Shown piece by piece: positions 1 through 6,479 of a stretch of DNA of 12,393 nt (positions are counted from its first letter, which is position 1; each line of letters starts with the position of its first letter). The notes under the pieces are model-generated. The model was not told the DNA's origin. It saw nothing but the letters and a program-made list of their open reading frames with translations, and searched no databases. The position numbers and the translations under genes were made by a program. The stretch spans positions 1 through 12,393 of the forward strand of contig JAZNPQ010000131.1 of the NCBI GenBank assembly GCA_045589735.1, written 5' to 3'. The DNA is from RGIG3994 sp045589735 (GTDB lineage Bacteria > Bacillota > Clostridia > Oscillospirales > CAG-272).

Positions 1-231
1 CTTATAAACATTTTCGTACACTCGGTCTATCTGTACGATGACCATTTCACTATAATTATCAACGCAAGCAAGAAGCCTTTGAGCATCGACAATATCCCGC
101 TTGACGAGATTGAAGAAGCCTTTGAAGGCGAAACTGAAGGAAAGGAGGGGTGTTCGTCTATGACGACACCTGCTCCACCAAAATCAAAGAGGATGCCAAA
201 CGGCATCCTCTTTGATTTTTTCACATATTAA
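1..231 (+). CDS. Serine recombinase, C-terminal fragment (5' end outside window)
   Basis: Reading frame 1 is open from the first base to a TAA at 229-231, giving 76 residues without a start. The sequence LINIFVHSVYLYDD followed by a hydrophobic strand and an acidic LDEIEEAFEG segment resembles the far C-terminus of large serine recombinases (resolvase/Recombinase/zinc-ribbon family) common in clostridial mobile elements; this is recognition by pattern, with no catalytic domain in view. Such enzymes integrate, excise or invert DNA through a serine nucleophile in the N-terminal domain, which lies outside the window. The last 12 or so codons are encoded by a strong terminator hairpin (181-218), and the stop lies beyond its T-tract. 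The tail from about residue 61 is therefore probably not conserved protein. The gene converges on the WG-repeat lipoprotein gene, four bases away. It could mark the edge of an integrated element, but no attachment site can be identified from this side alone. Confidence 0.65.
   Translation, partial: LINIFVHSVYLYDDHFTIIINASKKPLSIDNIPLDEIEEAFEGETEGKEGCSSMTTPAPPKSKRMPNGILFDFFTY
181..218. terminator. Perfect 17-bp terminator hairpin shared by convergent genes
   Basis: Arms 181-197 and 202-218 pair perfectly over 17 bp around the 4-nt loop AAAC. A T-tract (216-221) follows on the plus strand. On the minus strand the stem ends in four U residues (180-183). It can therefore end both the recombinase transcript and the WG-repeat lipoprotein transcript, whose stop codon is at 236-238. 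The hairpin lies inside the recombinase reading frame. Confidence 0.9.
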
Positions 232-235
232 GTAC

Positions 236-1790
236 TTACGATGCGGTTTCTACCTCAAATATAACATTTCCGTTAAGGTCAACCAACGTCGTTCCGTAGT
301 TTATGATAATGCTTGTAACACCGTTGTATGTACAAATATCGTTGATAGATGTATCTTTATATGTGGGTGCGGTCAAAATATTTCCTTCAATATCTATAAA
401 GCCATACAATCTTTCATAGTTTTTATAAGTACATATCAAAAGGAAGTTTGCACCATGATACGGAACTTCAAAGGTGTATTCATTTGTAGGCTCTATTACA
501 ACGTTGCCTTCACCGTCTATAACTGCTTGGAATCCCGTTCCACCGGAGTTTGTAAGGTGGACTATAAAGTAATCTTTGCCGTCGATGTACGCATATTCCA
601 CATCGTTTATTTCTGCGGGCTTGAAGGCTTCGATAGCTCCGAGATCAAGGAATATTTCTTCCTTCTTCATGATACTGATGGAATCGGCGGAGTTCATATA
701 CCAATATCCGTTGCCAAGCTCGTGGTGGATAATGTTTGAATAGGTTGCGATTTTGGCTGTTTGTGTCTCAAAATCAAGATATGCGGTGTAAGATAAAGTA
801 TCATTGCCGCTTTCAGGATCGGGAGTTTTGATCCTTGCATAGTTTCCGTCCATATCAACGACAGAGATGTAAGTGTTCTCCTCAACCAAGCCGTATATCC
901 ACTCGGGCTGATTTCCGGTGCTGTCGATAATCACGTTCTGGGGCTCGTCTTCACCGTTAAGAAGAGATATTACCGCATAACCCCATTCGTTCATATAGCT
1001 TTGGCTTGATCCGAAGTAGTTATAATGGCTGGCGTTTTCAATAGTGAATGCTTTTCCGTTCTGGTTATAGTAGGTCATATAATGAGTGTTGCCGGCAAGT
1101 GTGGATTTTACTGTTTCGACCCAGAACCAACCGTTATATATTTTGCTTACCTCTTCCTCGTTGCCTGTTACCGTGTAGATAACGTTACCGTTAAGGTCAA
1201 CGAACATGCTTACGCGATCCTTTTCAAGACGAACGATATTGCTTTCAAAGCTTTCGTTGTAATCATATATACAGTCTATAACAACCTTTCCGGTTCTGTC
1301 TATATAGCCGTAACGGAATTTACCGTCTACTTCTTCTGCGATATTGGCGCGTCCGTTCGAGAAGACATCCGCCCACTCAAATTCCGGCTCTATGACAACA
1401 TTTCCCTGAAGATCCATAAATCCGTATTTTCTTTCGTTTGTTTGGAATAGTACAAGACCTTCGGACATGTTCTGAAGATATGTTATCTCATATTGATTAT
1501 TGTCGGGTCCTGACGGAACGTTACCCGTTATATCCGTTGTAAAGTCAGTTGGATCATCCAAATCGGGAATATTTACGCTATGATCGAAAGATTCTGTGGT
1601 ATAAAACGGATCTTCGGTTGTGTCGTTCGGCTCTGCCGTTGTTTCGACTTTATCTGTCTTTTTCTTTTTCGTCTCTTCATCGTCATCGTCATCATCATCG
1701 TTACTACGGCTGCCTGAATCGCAGGCAACAAACATTGCCATCACCATAATGACAGCGAGAATCAAATGAAAGAATTTTTGTGAATTTCAT
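236..1790 (-). pseudogene. WG-repeat lipoprotein, frameshifted in the signal peptide
   Basis: The long frame (236-1765, 509 codons from a TTG) encodes a secreted lipoprotein. A hydrophobic segment ends in a lipobox (FVAC, Cys 15). A low-complexity linker follows, with seven Asp, four Lys and Thr/Glu-rich stretches (residues 22-80). Several WG-type beta repeats come next, for example YGFMDLQGNVVIEP (114-127), YGYIDRTGKVVID (152-164), MFVDLNGNVI (187-196), YGFIDIEGNIL (454-464) and a terminal LVDLNGNVIFEV. WG repeats are thought to form beta-propeller-like or solenoid binding surfaces; the ligand is unknown. The TTG has no ribosome binding site. A good one (GGAGGA, 1795-1800) serves an ATG at 1788-1790, but that frame is off by one base and stops after 29 codons. 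Removing one T from the TTT at 1765-1767 joins them into MKFTKILS-LILAVIMVMAMFVAC, a textbook 22-residue lipoprotein signal. I therefore call it a frameshifted gene; an assembly error is equally possible. Confidence 0.8.
1679..1699. repeat. Trinucleotide tract encoding seven Asp
   Basis: Seven ATC/GTC triplets on the plus strand (GAT/GAC on the coding strand) give a run of seven aspartates just after the lipobox of the WG-repeat protein. Length changes would be in frame. Confidence 0.75.
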
Positions 1791-1794
1791 ACTG

Positions 1795-1800
1795 TCCTCC
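1795..1800 (-). promoter_or_regulatory. Ribosome binding site fixing the true start of the WG lipoprotein
   Basis: The plus strand reads TCCTCC, so the mRNA carries GGAGGA four bases before the ATG at 1788-1790. No comparable site precedes the TTG at 1763-1765 that opens the long frame. This is the main evidence that the native start is 1790 and that the frame is broken between the two codons. Confidence 0.8.
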
Positions 1801-1818
1801 AAAAAATTGATATAATTA

Positions 1819-1847
1819 ATTCTACCACATTATTTTTTCTGTGTCAA
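1819..1847 (-). promoter_or_regulatory. SigA-type promoter of the WG-repeat lipoprotein gene
   Basis: On the minus strand a perfect -35 TTGACA (1842-1847) is separated by exactly 17 bp from a -10 TAGAAT (1819-1824, five of six consensus bases). Transcription would start near 1812, giving a leader of about 21 nt before the ATG at 1790 and just enough room for the ribosome binding site. Confidence 0.8.
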
Positions 1848-1922
1848 GATGAAAATAAGAAGAATGTTATGACCGAATTTGTTGATGCTTTATACTCGTT
1901 TTTGCTTTTTTGAAAATTTGTA

Positions 1923-1951
1923 TTTACTTTCTTCAAAAGCTGTGATATAAT
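1923..1951 (+). promoter_or_regulatory. SigA-type promoter of the deacetylase lipoprotein gene
   Basis: TTTACT (1923-1928, four of six) and a perfect TATAAT (1946-1951) are 17 bp apart. The expected start near 1958 gives an unusually long leader of about 120 nt that begins almost exactly at the left arm of the palindrome at 1957-2032. Confidence 0.7.
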
Positions 1952-1956
1952 AAGTA

Positions 1957-2032
1957 TGCTACAAAAAGTCAAAGCATTATGCTTTTGCTCGGTTTTGCGT
2001 GGCGGTAATCGGAGTTTGCACTTTTTATAGCA
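1957..2032 (+). repeat. Imperfect palindrome in the deacetylase mRNA leader
   Basis: The arms 1957-1973 and 2015-2032 pair over 16 bp with one mismatch (1962 with 2027) and one bulge (2019). They enclose about 40 nt that include the small hairpin GCAT-T-ATGC (1974-1982). The predicted transcription start falls at the base of the outer stem, so the RNA could fold into a closed leader element of about 76 nt. It could be a cis-regulatory RNA or a small dispersed palindromic repeat that landed between promoter and gene. No known riboswitch consensus is recognised, and no terminator-like U-run directly follows the stem. Confidence 0.55.
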
Positions 2033-2078
2033 CCAACTTCGATTTATTATCTTCTTTAATTTTTTTCGGGGGTATATT

Positions 2079-3620
2079 ATGAAAAGAAAAGCTTTAAGGA
2101 TAATTTCAGTGCTATTGATCTTATCTGTTTTGTGTGTTACATTCGTTTCCTGCTCCGAAGTGTTAGGATTTGAAGATGAGGCGGAAAAATACATAAACGG
2201 CATAGTTTCAATTTCAAAAACCGGTTCAAAAGGATTAGTTGATACCTATACTATTGTTTACTCAGACTCAAGCACAAGTACCTTTACCGTAACAAACGGA
2301 GAGGACGGAATACAGGGGATTCAAGGTCCCAAGGGTGTTAAGGGTGAGGACGGACACACTCCTGTTATCACTATTCAAAACGGTTATTGGTATATCGACG
2401 GAGTTAACACAAAACAGCTCGCAACCGGGCTGCCGTACAATTTTTTACTCCGGGCAGAGCTGAATAGCAAGGAGCTTTGGAAAAATGGCGGAATTACGAT
2501 TTCCGGCGTGGAATATAAGGGCTCAAAGACTTTGGTAACGAAGGATTTCCTTGCAGACGAGGTTTCCCTTGTATATGCGGAAGGAGACTACACATTTACC
2601 GCGCATATTTATGATGAAAATGGAAGCTTCGTTGGTGCTTGGGACGGGAAAGAAATTTCCAATGCTTCAACCAAAAAGCTTTATTATTTCAATACAGATG
2701 GATTACAGGGCTATAAGGTTCGCCTCATGCTCTATCGCTTTGGCGCAACCAACGTGAGCCTTGAAGAAAGTGAAAATATACATTTCGTAACCGCCGAAAA
2801 AGCAAAGGAATTTTATCCTACTCCCACTCTTACTTTTATTGACGATGACGGCTCATTAGAAGCATTGATGAACTGGGAATCGATCTGCGACGAAATCGGC
2901 ATTAAAATTACCGCTGCCCTCGTTACCGGTGTCATGGGAGAGGGCGACAAGAATCCGCAAAAGGCTTCTTGGGAAGACGTTATGCGGTTGCAAAATAAGG
3001 GCTTTGAATTTGTTAGCCACACTCATCACCACATTAATCTTACGAAAAGCTCCGAGGAGCGCATGATACAGGAATTTGAGGACTCAATAAAGGCACTCAG
3101 AGAGCATGGCTGCGAATCTCGATATCTGGTATATCCCTACAACGCAATTAATGCCGATTTAATGCCATTGGTCAAAAAGTATTTTTCTGCGGGCATAGGT
3201 CTTGGATCGGAGAGTGACAACAGTCTTCCGCTTTATACATATCATATTCGCCGATATTCTGCAATTGATACAAGCATTTCGGTTGAAAAGGAATATAACG
3301 GAGAAACAGTATCTGTTCATAGCTTTAAATCATTAGATACATTCAAGGGCTACATCGACGACGCGATAACTAACGGCGGTTGGATTATTATTATGACCCA
3401 TCTCAGAAATGACGGAACTTACTATTTCGATGAAGAAATACGGGAAAATATAATTGAATTATGCAAATACGCAACAGAGAAAGGCGTACAAATTAAAACC
3501 TTCGGTGAAGCTTTCGAGGAACGTAAAAACATTATGGAGCAGGGAACGATATACGATGAAGAGCATTATATCATGGACTGCAACGGCGTTGTTCATTACC
3601 GAAAGCGAAAGGAAGAATAA
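2079..3620 (+). CDS. Lipoprotein with collagen-like segment and polysaccharide deacetylase (NodB-like) domain
   Basis: This is a 513-residue surface lipoprotein. The signal peptide is residues 1-24, with lipobox FVSC and lipidated Cys 25. Seven Gly-X-Y triplets (74-94) run into the module HTPVITIQNGYWYIDG (93-108). A beta-sandwich-like region (about 120-235; ISGVEYKGSKTLVTKDF, YTFTAHIYDENG, YKVRLMLYRF) resembles carbohydrate-associated modules of clostridial surface proteins; that is inference. The NodB-type domain covers about 249-480. TFIDDDG holds the metal/base aspartates (255-257), SHTHHH the metal histidines H314 and H318, YPYN (352-355) the groove, and H441 in IMTHL fits the late catalytic histidine. 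The family removes acyl groups from N-acetylated or O-acetylated sugars such as peptidoglycan, chitin or xylan, and the substrate cannot be told here. ATG 2079 has a modest GGGGG site 6 bases upstream and gives the complete signal peptide. The gene stands alone between its promoter and the hairpin at 3628-3659. Confidence 0.88.
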   Translation: MKRKALRIISVLLILSVLCVTFVSCSEVLGFEDEAEKYINGIVSISKTGSKGLVDTYTIVYSDSSTSTFTVTNGEDGIQGIQGPKGVKGEDGHTPVITIQNGYWYIDGVNTKQLATGLPYNFLLRAELNSKELWKNGGITISGVEYKGSKTLVTKDFLADEVSLVYAEGDYTFTAHIYDENGSFVGAWDGKEISNASTKKLYYFNTDGLQGYKVRLMLYRFGATNVSLEESENIHFVTAEKAKEFYPTPTLTFIDDDGSLEALMNWESICDEIGIKITAALVTGVMGEGDKNPQKASWEDVMRLQNKGFEFVSHTHHHINLTKSSEERMIQEFEDSIKALREHGCESRYLVYPYNAINADLMPLVKKYFSAGIGLGSESDNSLPLYTYHIRRYSAIDTSISVEKEYNGETVSVHSFKSLDTFKGYIDDAITNGGWIIIMTHLRNDGTYYFDEEIRENIIELCKYATEKGVQIKTFGEAFEERKNIMEQGTIYDEEHYIMDCNGVVHYRKRKEE

Positions 3621-3627
3621 GTATTAT

Positions 3628-3659
3628 GGGCTGTCTCAAATTAACATTTGAGACAGCCC
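3628..3659. terminator. Bidirectional hairpin between convergent genes
   Basis: A 14-bp perfect stem (3628-3641 with 3646-3659, GGGCTGTCTCAAAT arm) surrounds the loop TAAC. It lies 7 bases after the deacetylase stop and 4 bases from the stop of the DUF2974 gene on the other strand. U-tracts are weak on both sides (CGTTTCAT on plus), so termination may be partial. From memory, the GGCTGTCTCAAA core recurs between genes in clostridial genomes. Confidence 0.75.
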
Positions 3660-3663
3660 CGTT

Positions 3664-4716
3664 TCATATATACTGAGTTAGCAGAGCCTTTGCTGCGATT
3701 ACAAGACCGATAAGTGTTTCACTAACAGAAACGTTGTCGCCGTTTACAGGTGTGCCTTTGCCAAGATATTTCTGTAGTATATTCATTATTCCAAGCGTTG
3801 CGTATTTGCGTACATAAGGTCTCATACCCATAAGCTCATTTGAAATATTTTTTACATATAAGGATAGCTCTCCTTGCTCACACATAGGTCGCAGCTGTCC
3901 TTTTTCGTCAAGTATCGCCTCAAGGAAATGAAACCCCACAAAGGACTCGAAATAGTATTTCTGTTCTTCGGGTGCTATGCTTTCTCCAAGGACATTTACG
4001 TAGTCGTTGTCTGCCGAAAGACTGTATATTTTTTGTATGCGTTCGTTAAATTCATTTTGATAGCGTTTTTCAAAGGCTGCCTCCGCTTCGGGCGAAAATC
4101 CCTGACCGTCGAAGCTCAGGCAGGTTTTTACAAGTTCCGAGTGAAGAGTTATAAATTGCGCTTTATTGCCGCCCTTGGAGTGTCCCGTGACGGTTATATC
4201 GGTATTTTTATTCCAGCCGTTACGCGCGGCTATCATATTGAACCAATTAAGTGATTCGACCTGTTGATCTGTTGCGTAGTCGTTATGTACTGTCGTGCGT
4301 GAAATGATATTTCCGTTTTCGCCGTAGGTTATGTAAACGTTTTTTTGAGGTATACCCGAAAGCCCCTCGCCGTTATCTATCCATTCTCCTTTTCCTGTCC
4401 CACAGAATATGACGAATATTTCACCGCTCGGGGGTTGAAACGCGCAGGCTGTAAGTCCGTCTTTTGAACGGGTCAGCTCGATAAGCTTTGAATCTGCGAG
4501 AGTGCGGTTACTGTAAACGGCATTTTTGAGTATTTTTAATCTGTATATATCAAGATTTGACCAATCACCTTCTTTGCTTGCCGATTCAAGTTCTTTGGTA
4601 ATGCTCTTTAAGGTCTCGTTCGGCTGTGGGTCGGACATGTGTGACAGATACAGATATACGTTAAATATAGCGGCTTCGTTTGAACGTTTGAGTGTGTTTA
4701 CAGAAATAGGATTCAT
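3664..4716 (-). CDS. DUF2974 (Mbeg1-like) alpha/beta hydrolase
   Basis: The 350-residue protein has no signal peptide or membrane segment, so it is probably cytoplasmic. The nucleophile elbow TVTGHSKGGN (175-184) puts the catalytic serine at 180. SLSADNDYVNVLG (232-244) offers the acid (Asp 237 or Asp 239) and GFHFLE (261-266) the histidine (His 263), an order that matches the lipase-like DUF2974/Mbeg1-like family, common and uncharacterised in Firmicutes. An oxyanion-type strand FVIFCGTGKGEW lies at 101-112. The family is presumed to hydrolyse ester or acyl bonds; no substrate can be inferred. ATG 4716 has AGGAG (4723-4727) 6 bases upstream. The gene has its own promoter (4744-4773) and is monocistronic, downstream of the citrate operon terminator. 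Confidence 0.82.
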   Translation of the reverse strand: MNPISVNTLKRSNEAAIFNVYLYLSHMSDPQPNETLKSITKELESASKEGDWSNLDIYRLKILKNAVYSNRTLADSKLIELTRSKDGLTACAFQPPSGEIFVIFCGTGKGEWIDNGEGLSGIPQKNVYITYGENGNIISRTTVHNDYATDQQVESLNWFNMIAARNGWNKNTDITVTGHSKGGNKAQFITLHSELVKTCLSFDGQGFSPEAEAAFEKRYQNEFNERIQKIYSLSADNDYVNVLGESIAPEEQKYYFESFVGFHFLEAILDEKGQLRPMCEQGELSLYVKNISNELMGMRPYVRKYATLGIMNILQKYLGKGTPVNGDNVSVSETLIGLVIAAKALLTQYI

Positions 4717-4743
4717 AGCGTACTCCTGAATGGATTTTTATTG

Positions 4744-4773
4744 AGTATATGCTTATTACTGCATATTTGTCAA
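4744..4773 (-). promoter_or_regulatory. SigA-type promoter of the DUF2974 gene
   Basis: On the minus strand TTGACA (4768-4773, perfect) and TATACT (4744-4749, five of six) are 18 bp apart. The start would be near 4737, with a leader of about 20 nt. The -35 box begins two bases beyond the U-tract of the citrate operon terminator, so the two units are packed back to back. Confidence 0.75.
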
Positions 4774-4775
4774 AT

Positions 4776-4802
4776 AAAAAAGGACGAGAATCTCTCGTCC
4801 TT
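4776..4802 (-). terminator. Terminator of the citrate operon
   Basis: In the minus-strand RNA, AAGGACGAGA (4802-4793) pairs with TCTCGTCCTT (4789-4780) over 10 bp around the loop GAT, followed by a U-run (4781-4776). The stem starts inside the TAA stop of the acetyltransferase gene (4801-4803). This is a standard intrinsic terminator closing the gltA-acn-icd-GNAT unit. Confidence 0.9.
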
Positions 4803-5286
4803 ATTTTGCCTTTTGATAAGCAAGACGTTCGTCGCCGTTAAGCAGGTGTATGATACCGCAGTATTTGAAACCGTTTTTGGTGAGTGAACGCTGCATCGGT
4901 ATATTGTCGCGGTGCGTGTCAATTCTGATATTTTTGCTTATATTAAAGCAATATTCATAGCAGAATGACGCGACGCCTTTTCTGTGTACTGCTACCGCAA
5001 CTCTGTGCATAACTCCCACGTGTCGCGGGTCGAGCCATTCTCCGTCGTATATTTTCATATACGTTGGGTCAGTGCCTTCAAAATAGCAAAACACACCGAG
5101 AAGCTCTCCGTTCTCTTCACACACGTACAGTCTGTCCTTTTCAATATCGTCGCGCAAAACCTCTTCGTTCGGGTATCCGTTGTTCCATTGGGTGGGATTT
5201 CCGTTTTCTCTCATATAGAGTCGTGCGTTATCGTATATTTCGAGTAGGGCAGGGAGCTCACAGAGCTTTGCGTGTCTTATTTTCAT
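4801..5286 (-). CDS. GNAT family N-acetyltransferase
   Basis: This 161-residue single-domain protein would transfer an acetyl group from acetyl-CoA to an amine. The acetyl-CoA-binding motif A is HRVAVAVHRKGVAS (94-107), where HRKGVA fits the R/Q-x-x-G-x-G/A pyrophosphate loop. The segment DNIPMQRSLTKNGFKYCGII (127-146) is the usual motif B, with the N-x-x-x-x-x-x-x-x-x-G-F pattern. Length is typical for a stand-alone GNAT. The substrate is unknown. Its ATG overlaps the isocitrate dehydrogenase stop in an ATGA tetranucleotide, and only a weak purine-rich GAGAG precedes it, so translation is probably coupled to icd. It is the last gene before the terminator. The placement suggests that its level follows that of the 2-oxoglutarate-forming enzymes, but nothing in the sequence shows that it acts on them. 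Confidence 0.85.
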   Translation of the reverse strand: MKIRHAKLCELPALLEIYDNARLYMRENGNPTQWNNGYPNEEVLRDDIEKDRLYVCEENGELLGVFCYFEGTDPTYMKIYDGEWLDPRHVGVMHRVAVAVHRKGVASFCYEYCFNISKNIRIDTHRDNIPMQRSLTKNGFKYCGIIHLLNGDERLAYQKAK

Positions 5287-6479
5287 ATTCTCTCGGCGAT
5301 AGCGTCGATGAACGCTTCTGTCGATACCGTTTTTTTGTTTTCAAGTGTGGAGATAGTACAGAGGTCGCCTGTCATAATGCCGTCGCCTATAGTTTTGAGG
5401 CAAGCGGCTTCAAGCTTGTCTGCAAACTCGCAAAGGTCGGGAGTTCCGTCAAGCTCGCCTCTCTTGCGAAGCGCGCCTGTCCACGCAAAAATGGTAGCTA
5501 CTGAGTTTGTGGAAGTGCTCTCACCCTTAAGGTGCTTATAGTAGTGACGCTGAACCGTTCCGTGTGCCGCTTCGTACTCAAACTTGCCGTCGGGAGAGAC
5601 GAGAACGCTTGTCATCATAGCGAGTGAGCCAAACGCGGTTGCGAGCATATCGCTCATAACGTCGCCGTCGTAGTTTTTGCAAGCCCATACGAATCCTCCC
5701 TCGGAGCGCACAACTCTTGCTACTGCGTCGTCGATAAGCGTATAGAAATACGAAATACCTGATTCTTCAAATTTTTCCTTGTATTCGCTGTCGTATATAG
5801 TCTGGAAAATTTCCTTGAAGCGTCCGTCGTATATCTTGCTTATTGTATCCTTGGTAGAGAACCAGAGATCCTGCTTTGCGTCAAGCGCGAAATTGAAGCA
5901 GGAGCGCGCGAAGCTCACGATGCTCTTATCGAGATTGTGCATTCCGAGAACGACACCGTCACACTTGAAATCGTTTATTGTGATGCGTGTTTCCTTGCCG
6001 TCGGGCGAGGTGAGAACGATTTCGGCTTTCGTGCCTTTCTCGACCTTTGCGTCAACCGCCTTGTAGATGTCACCGTACGCGTGACGCGCGATAGTTATCG
6101 GCTTTTTCCAATTCTTTATATAAGGCTCGATACCGGGAGCTAAAATGGGCGCGCGGAACACCGTACCGTCCATTATTGCTCTTATAGTGCCGTTTGGAGA
6201 CTTATACATTTCGGTAAGGTCATATTCTTTAACTCTTGCGGCATTAGGTGTGATAGTTGCGCACTTTACCGCGACTCCGAGACGCTTTGCAGCATTTGCC
6301 GAGTCTATTGTGACCTGGTCGTGTGTCTTTTCGCGGTTGGGAAGACCCAAGTCGTAATACTCTGTTTTGAGGTCAACAAAGGGGAGAATAAGCTTATCCT
6401 TGATCATCTGCCATATGATTCGGGTCATTTCGTCGCCGTCTATTTCGACGAGCGGCGTTACCATTTTTATTTTAGCCAT
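5283..6479 (-). CDS. icd: NADP-dependent isocitrate dehydrogenase, eukaryotic-type (type II)
   Basis: The enzyme oxidatively decarboxylates isocitrate to 2-oxoglutarate and CO2 with NADP+, in the cytoplasm. The 398-residue length and the order of motifs match the homodimeric type II enzymes of eukaryotes and some Clostridia rather than the E. coli type. TRIIW occurs at 19-23. SPNGTIR (94-100) and the Arg residues at 100, 109 and 132 (ARHAYGD) bind isocitrate. Lys 210 lies in STKDTI. The metal-binding aspartates are in LIDD (249-251) and NYDGD (269-273). NADP specificity is indicated by GTVQRHYYKH, with Arg 311 and His 312 at the 2'-phosphate position. I chose ATG 6479 because it gives the family N-terminus (MAKIKMVTPLVEIDGDE) and has AAAGGAG 7 bases upstream; the frame opens 13 codons earlier at 6518, inside aconitase. 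It overlaps the aconitase 3' end by 8 bases and the acetyltransferase start by 4. Confidence 0.96.
   Translation of the reverse strand: MAKIKMVTPLVEIDGDEMTRIIWQMIKDKLILPFVDLKTEYYDLGLPNREKTHDQVTIDSANAAKRLGVAVKCATITPNAARVKEYDLTEMYKSPNGTIRAIMDGTVFRAPILAPGIEPYIKNWKKPITIARHAYGDIYKAVDAKVEKGTKAEIVLTSPDGKETRITINDFKCDGVVLGMHNLDKSIVSFARSCFNFALDAKQDLWFSTKDTISKIYDGRFKEIFQTIYDSEYKEKFEESGISYFYTLIDDAVARVVRSEGGFVWACKNYDGDVMSDMLATAFGSLAMMTSVLVSPDGKFEYEAAHGTVQRHYYKHLKGESTSTNSVATIFAWTGALRKRGELDGTPDLCEFADKLEAACLKTIGDGIMTGDLCTISTLENKKTVSTEAFIDAIAERI

Noticed and set aside
212..739. A 175-codon plus-strand frame opposite the WG-repeat gene
   Set aside because: It has no ribosome site or recognisable protein, and it mirrors the repeat-rich coding strand; it is an antisense shadow.
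1763..1790. Programmed frameshifting in the WG lipoprotein signal peptide
   Set aside because: There is no slippery heptamer, stimulatory structure or internal ribosome site, and a shift after ten codons would serve no evident purpose.
1956..2030. A 24-codon leader peptide (ATG 1956 to TAG 2028-2030) in the deacetylase leader
   Set aside because: No ribosome site precedes it, and the ATG lies at or before the expected transcription start; the frame follows from the palindrome.
1844..2203. A 119-codon minus-strand frame over the divergent promoters
   Set aside because: It runs across the deacetylase start, promoter boxes and palindrome, has Lys/Asn/Ser-rich composition, and lacks a ribosome site.
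5064..5541. Overlapping plus-strand frames of 146 and 89 codons opposite the acetyltransferase and icd
   Set aside because: The opposite strand encodes well-conserved proteins over the whole length; these are shadows without start signals.
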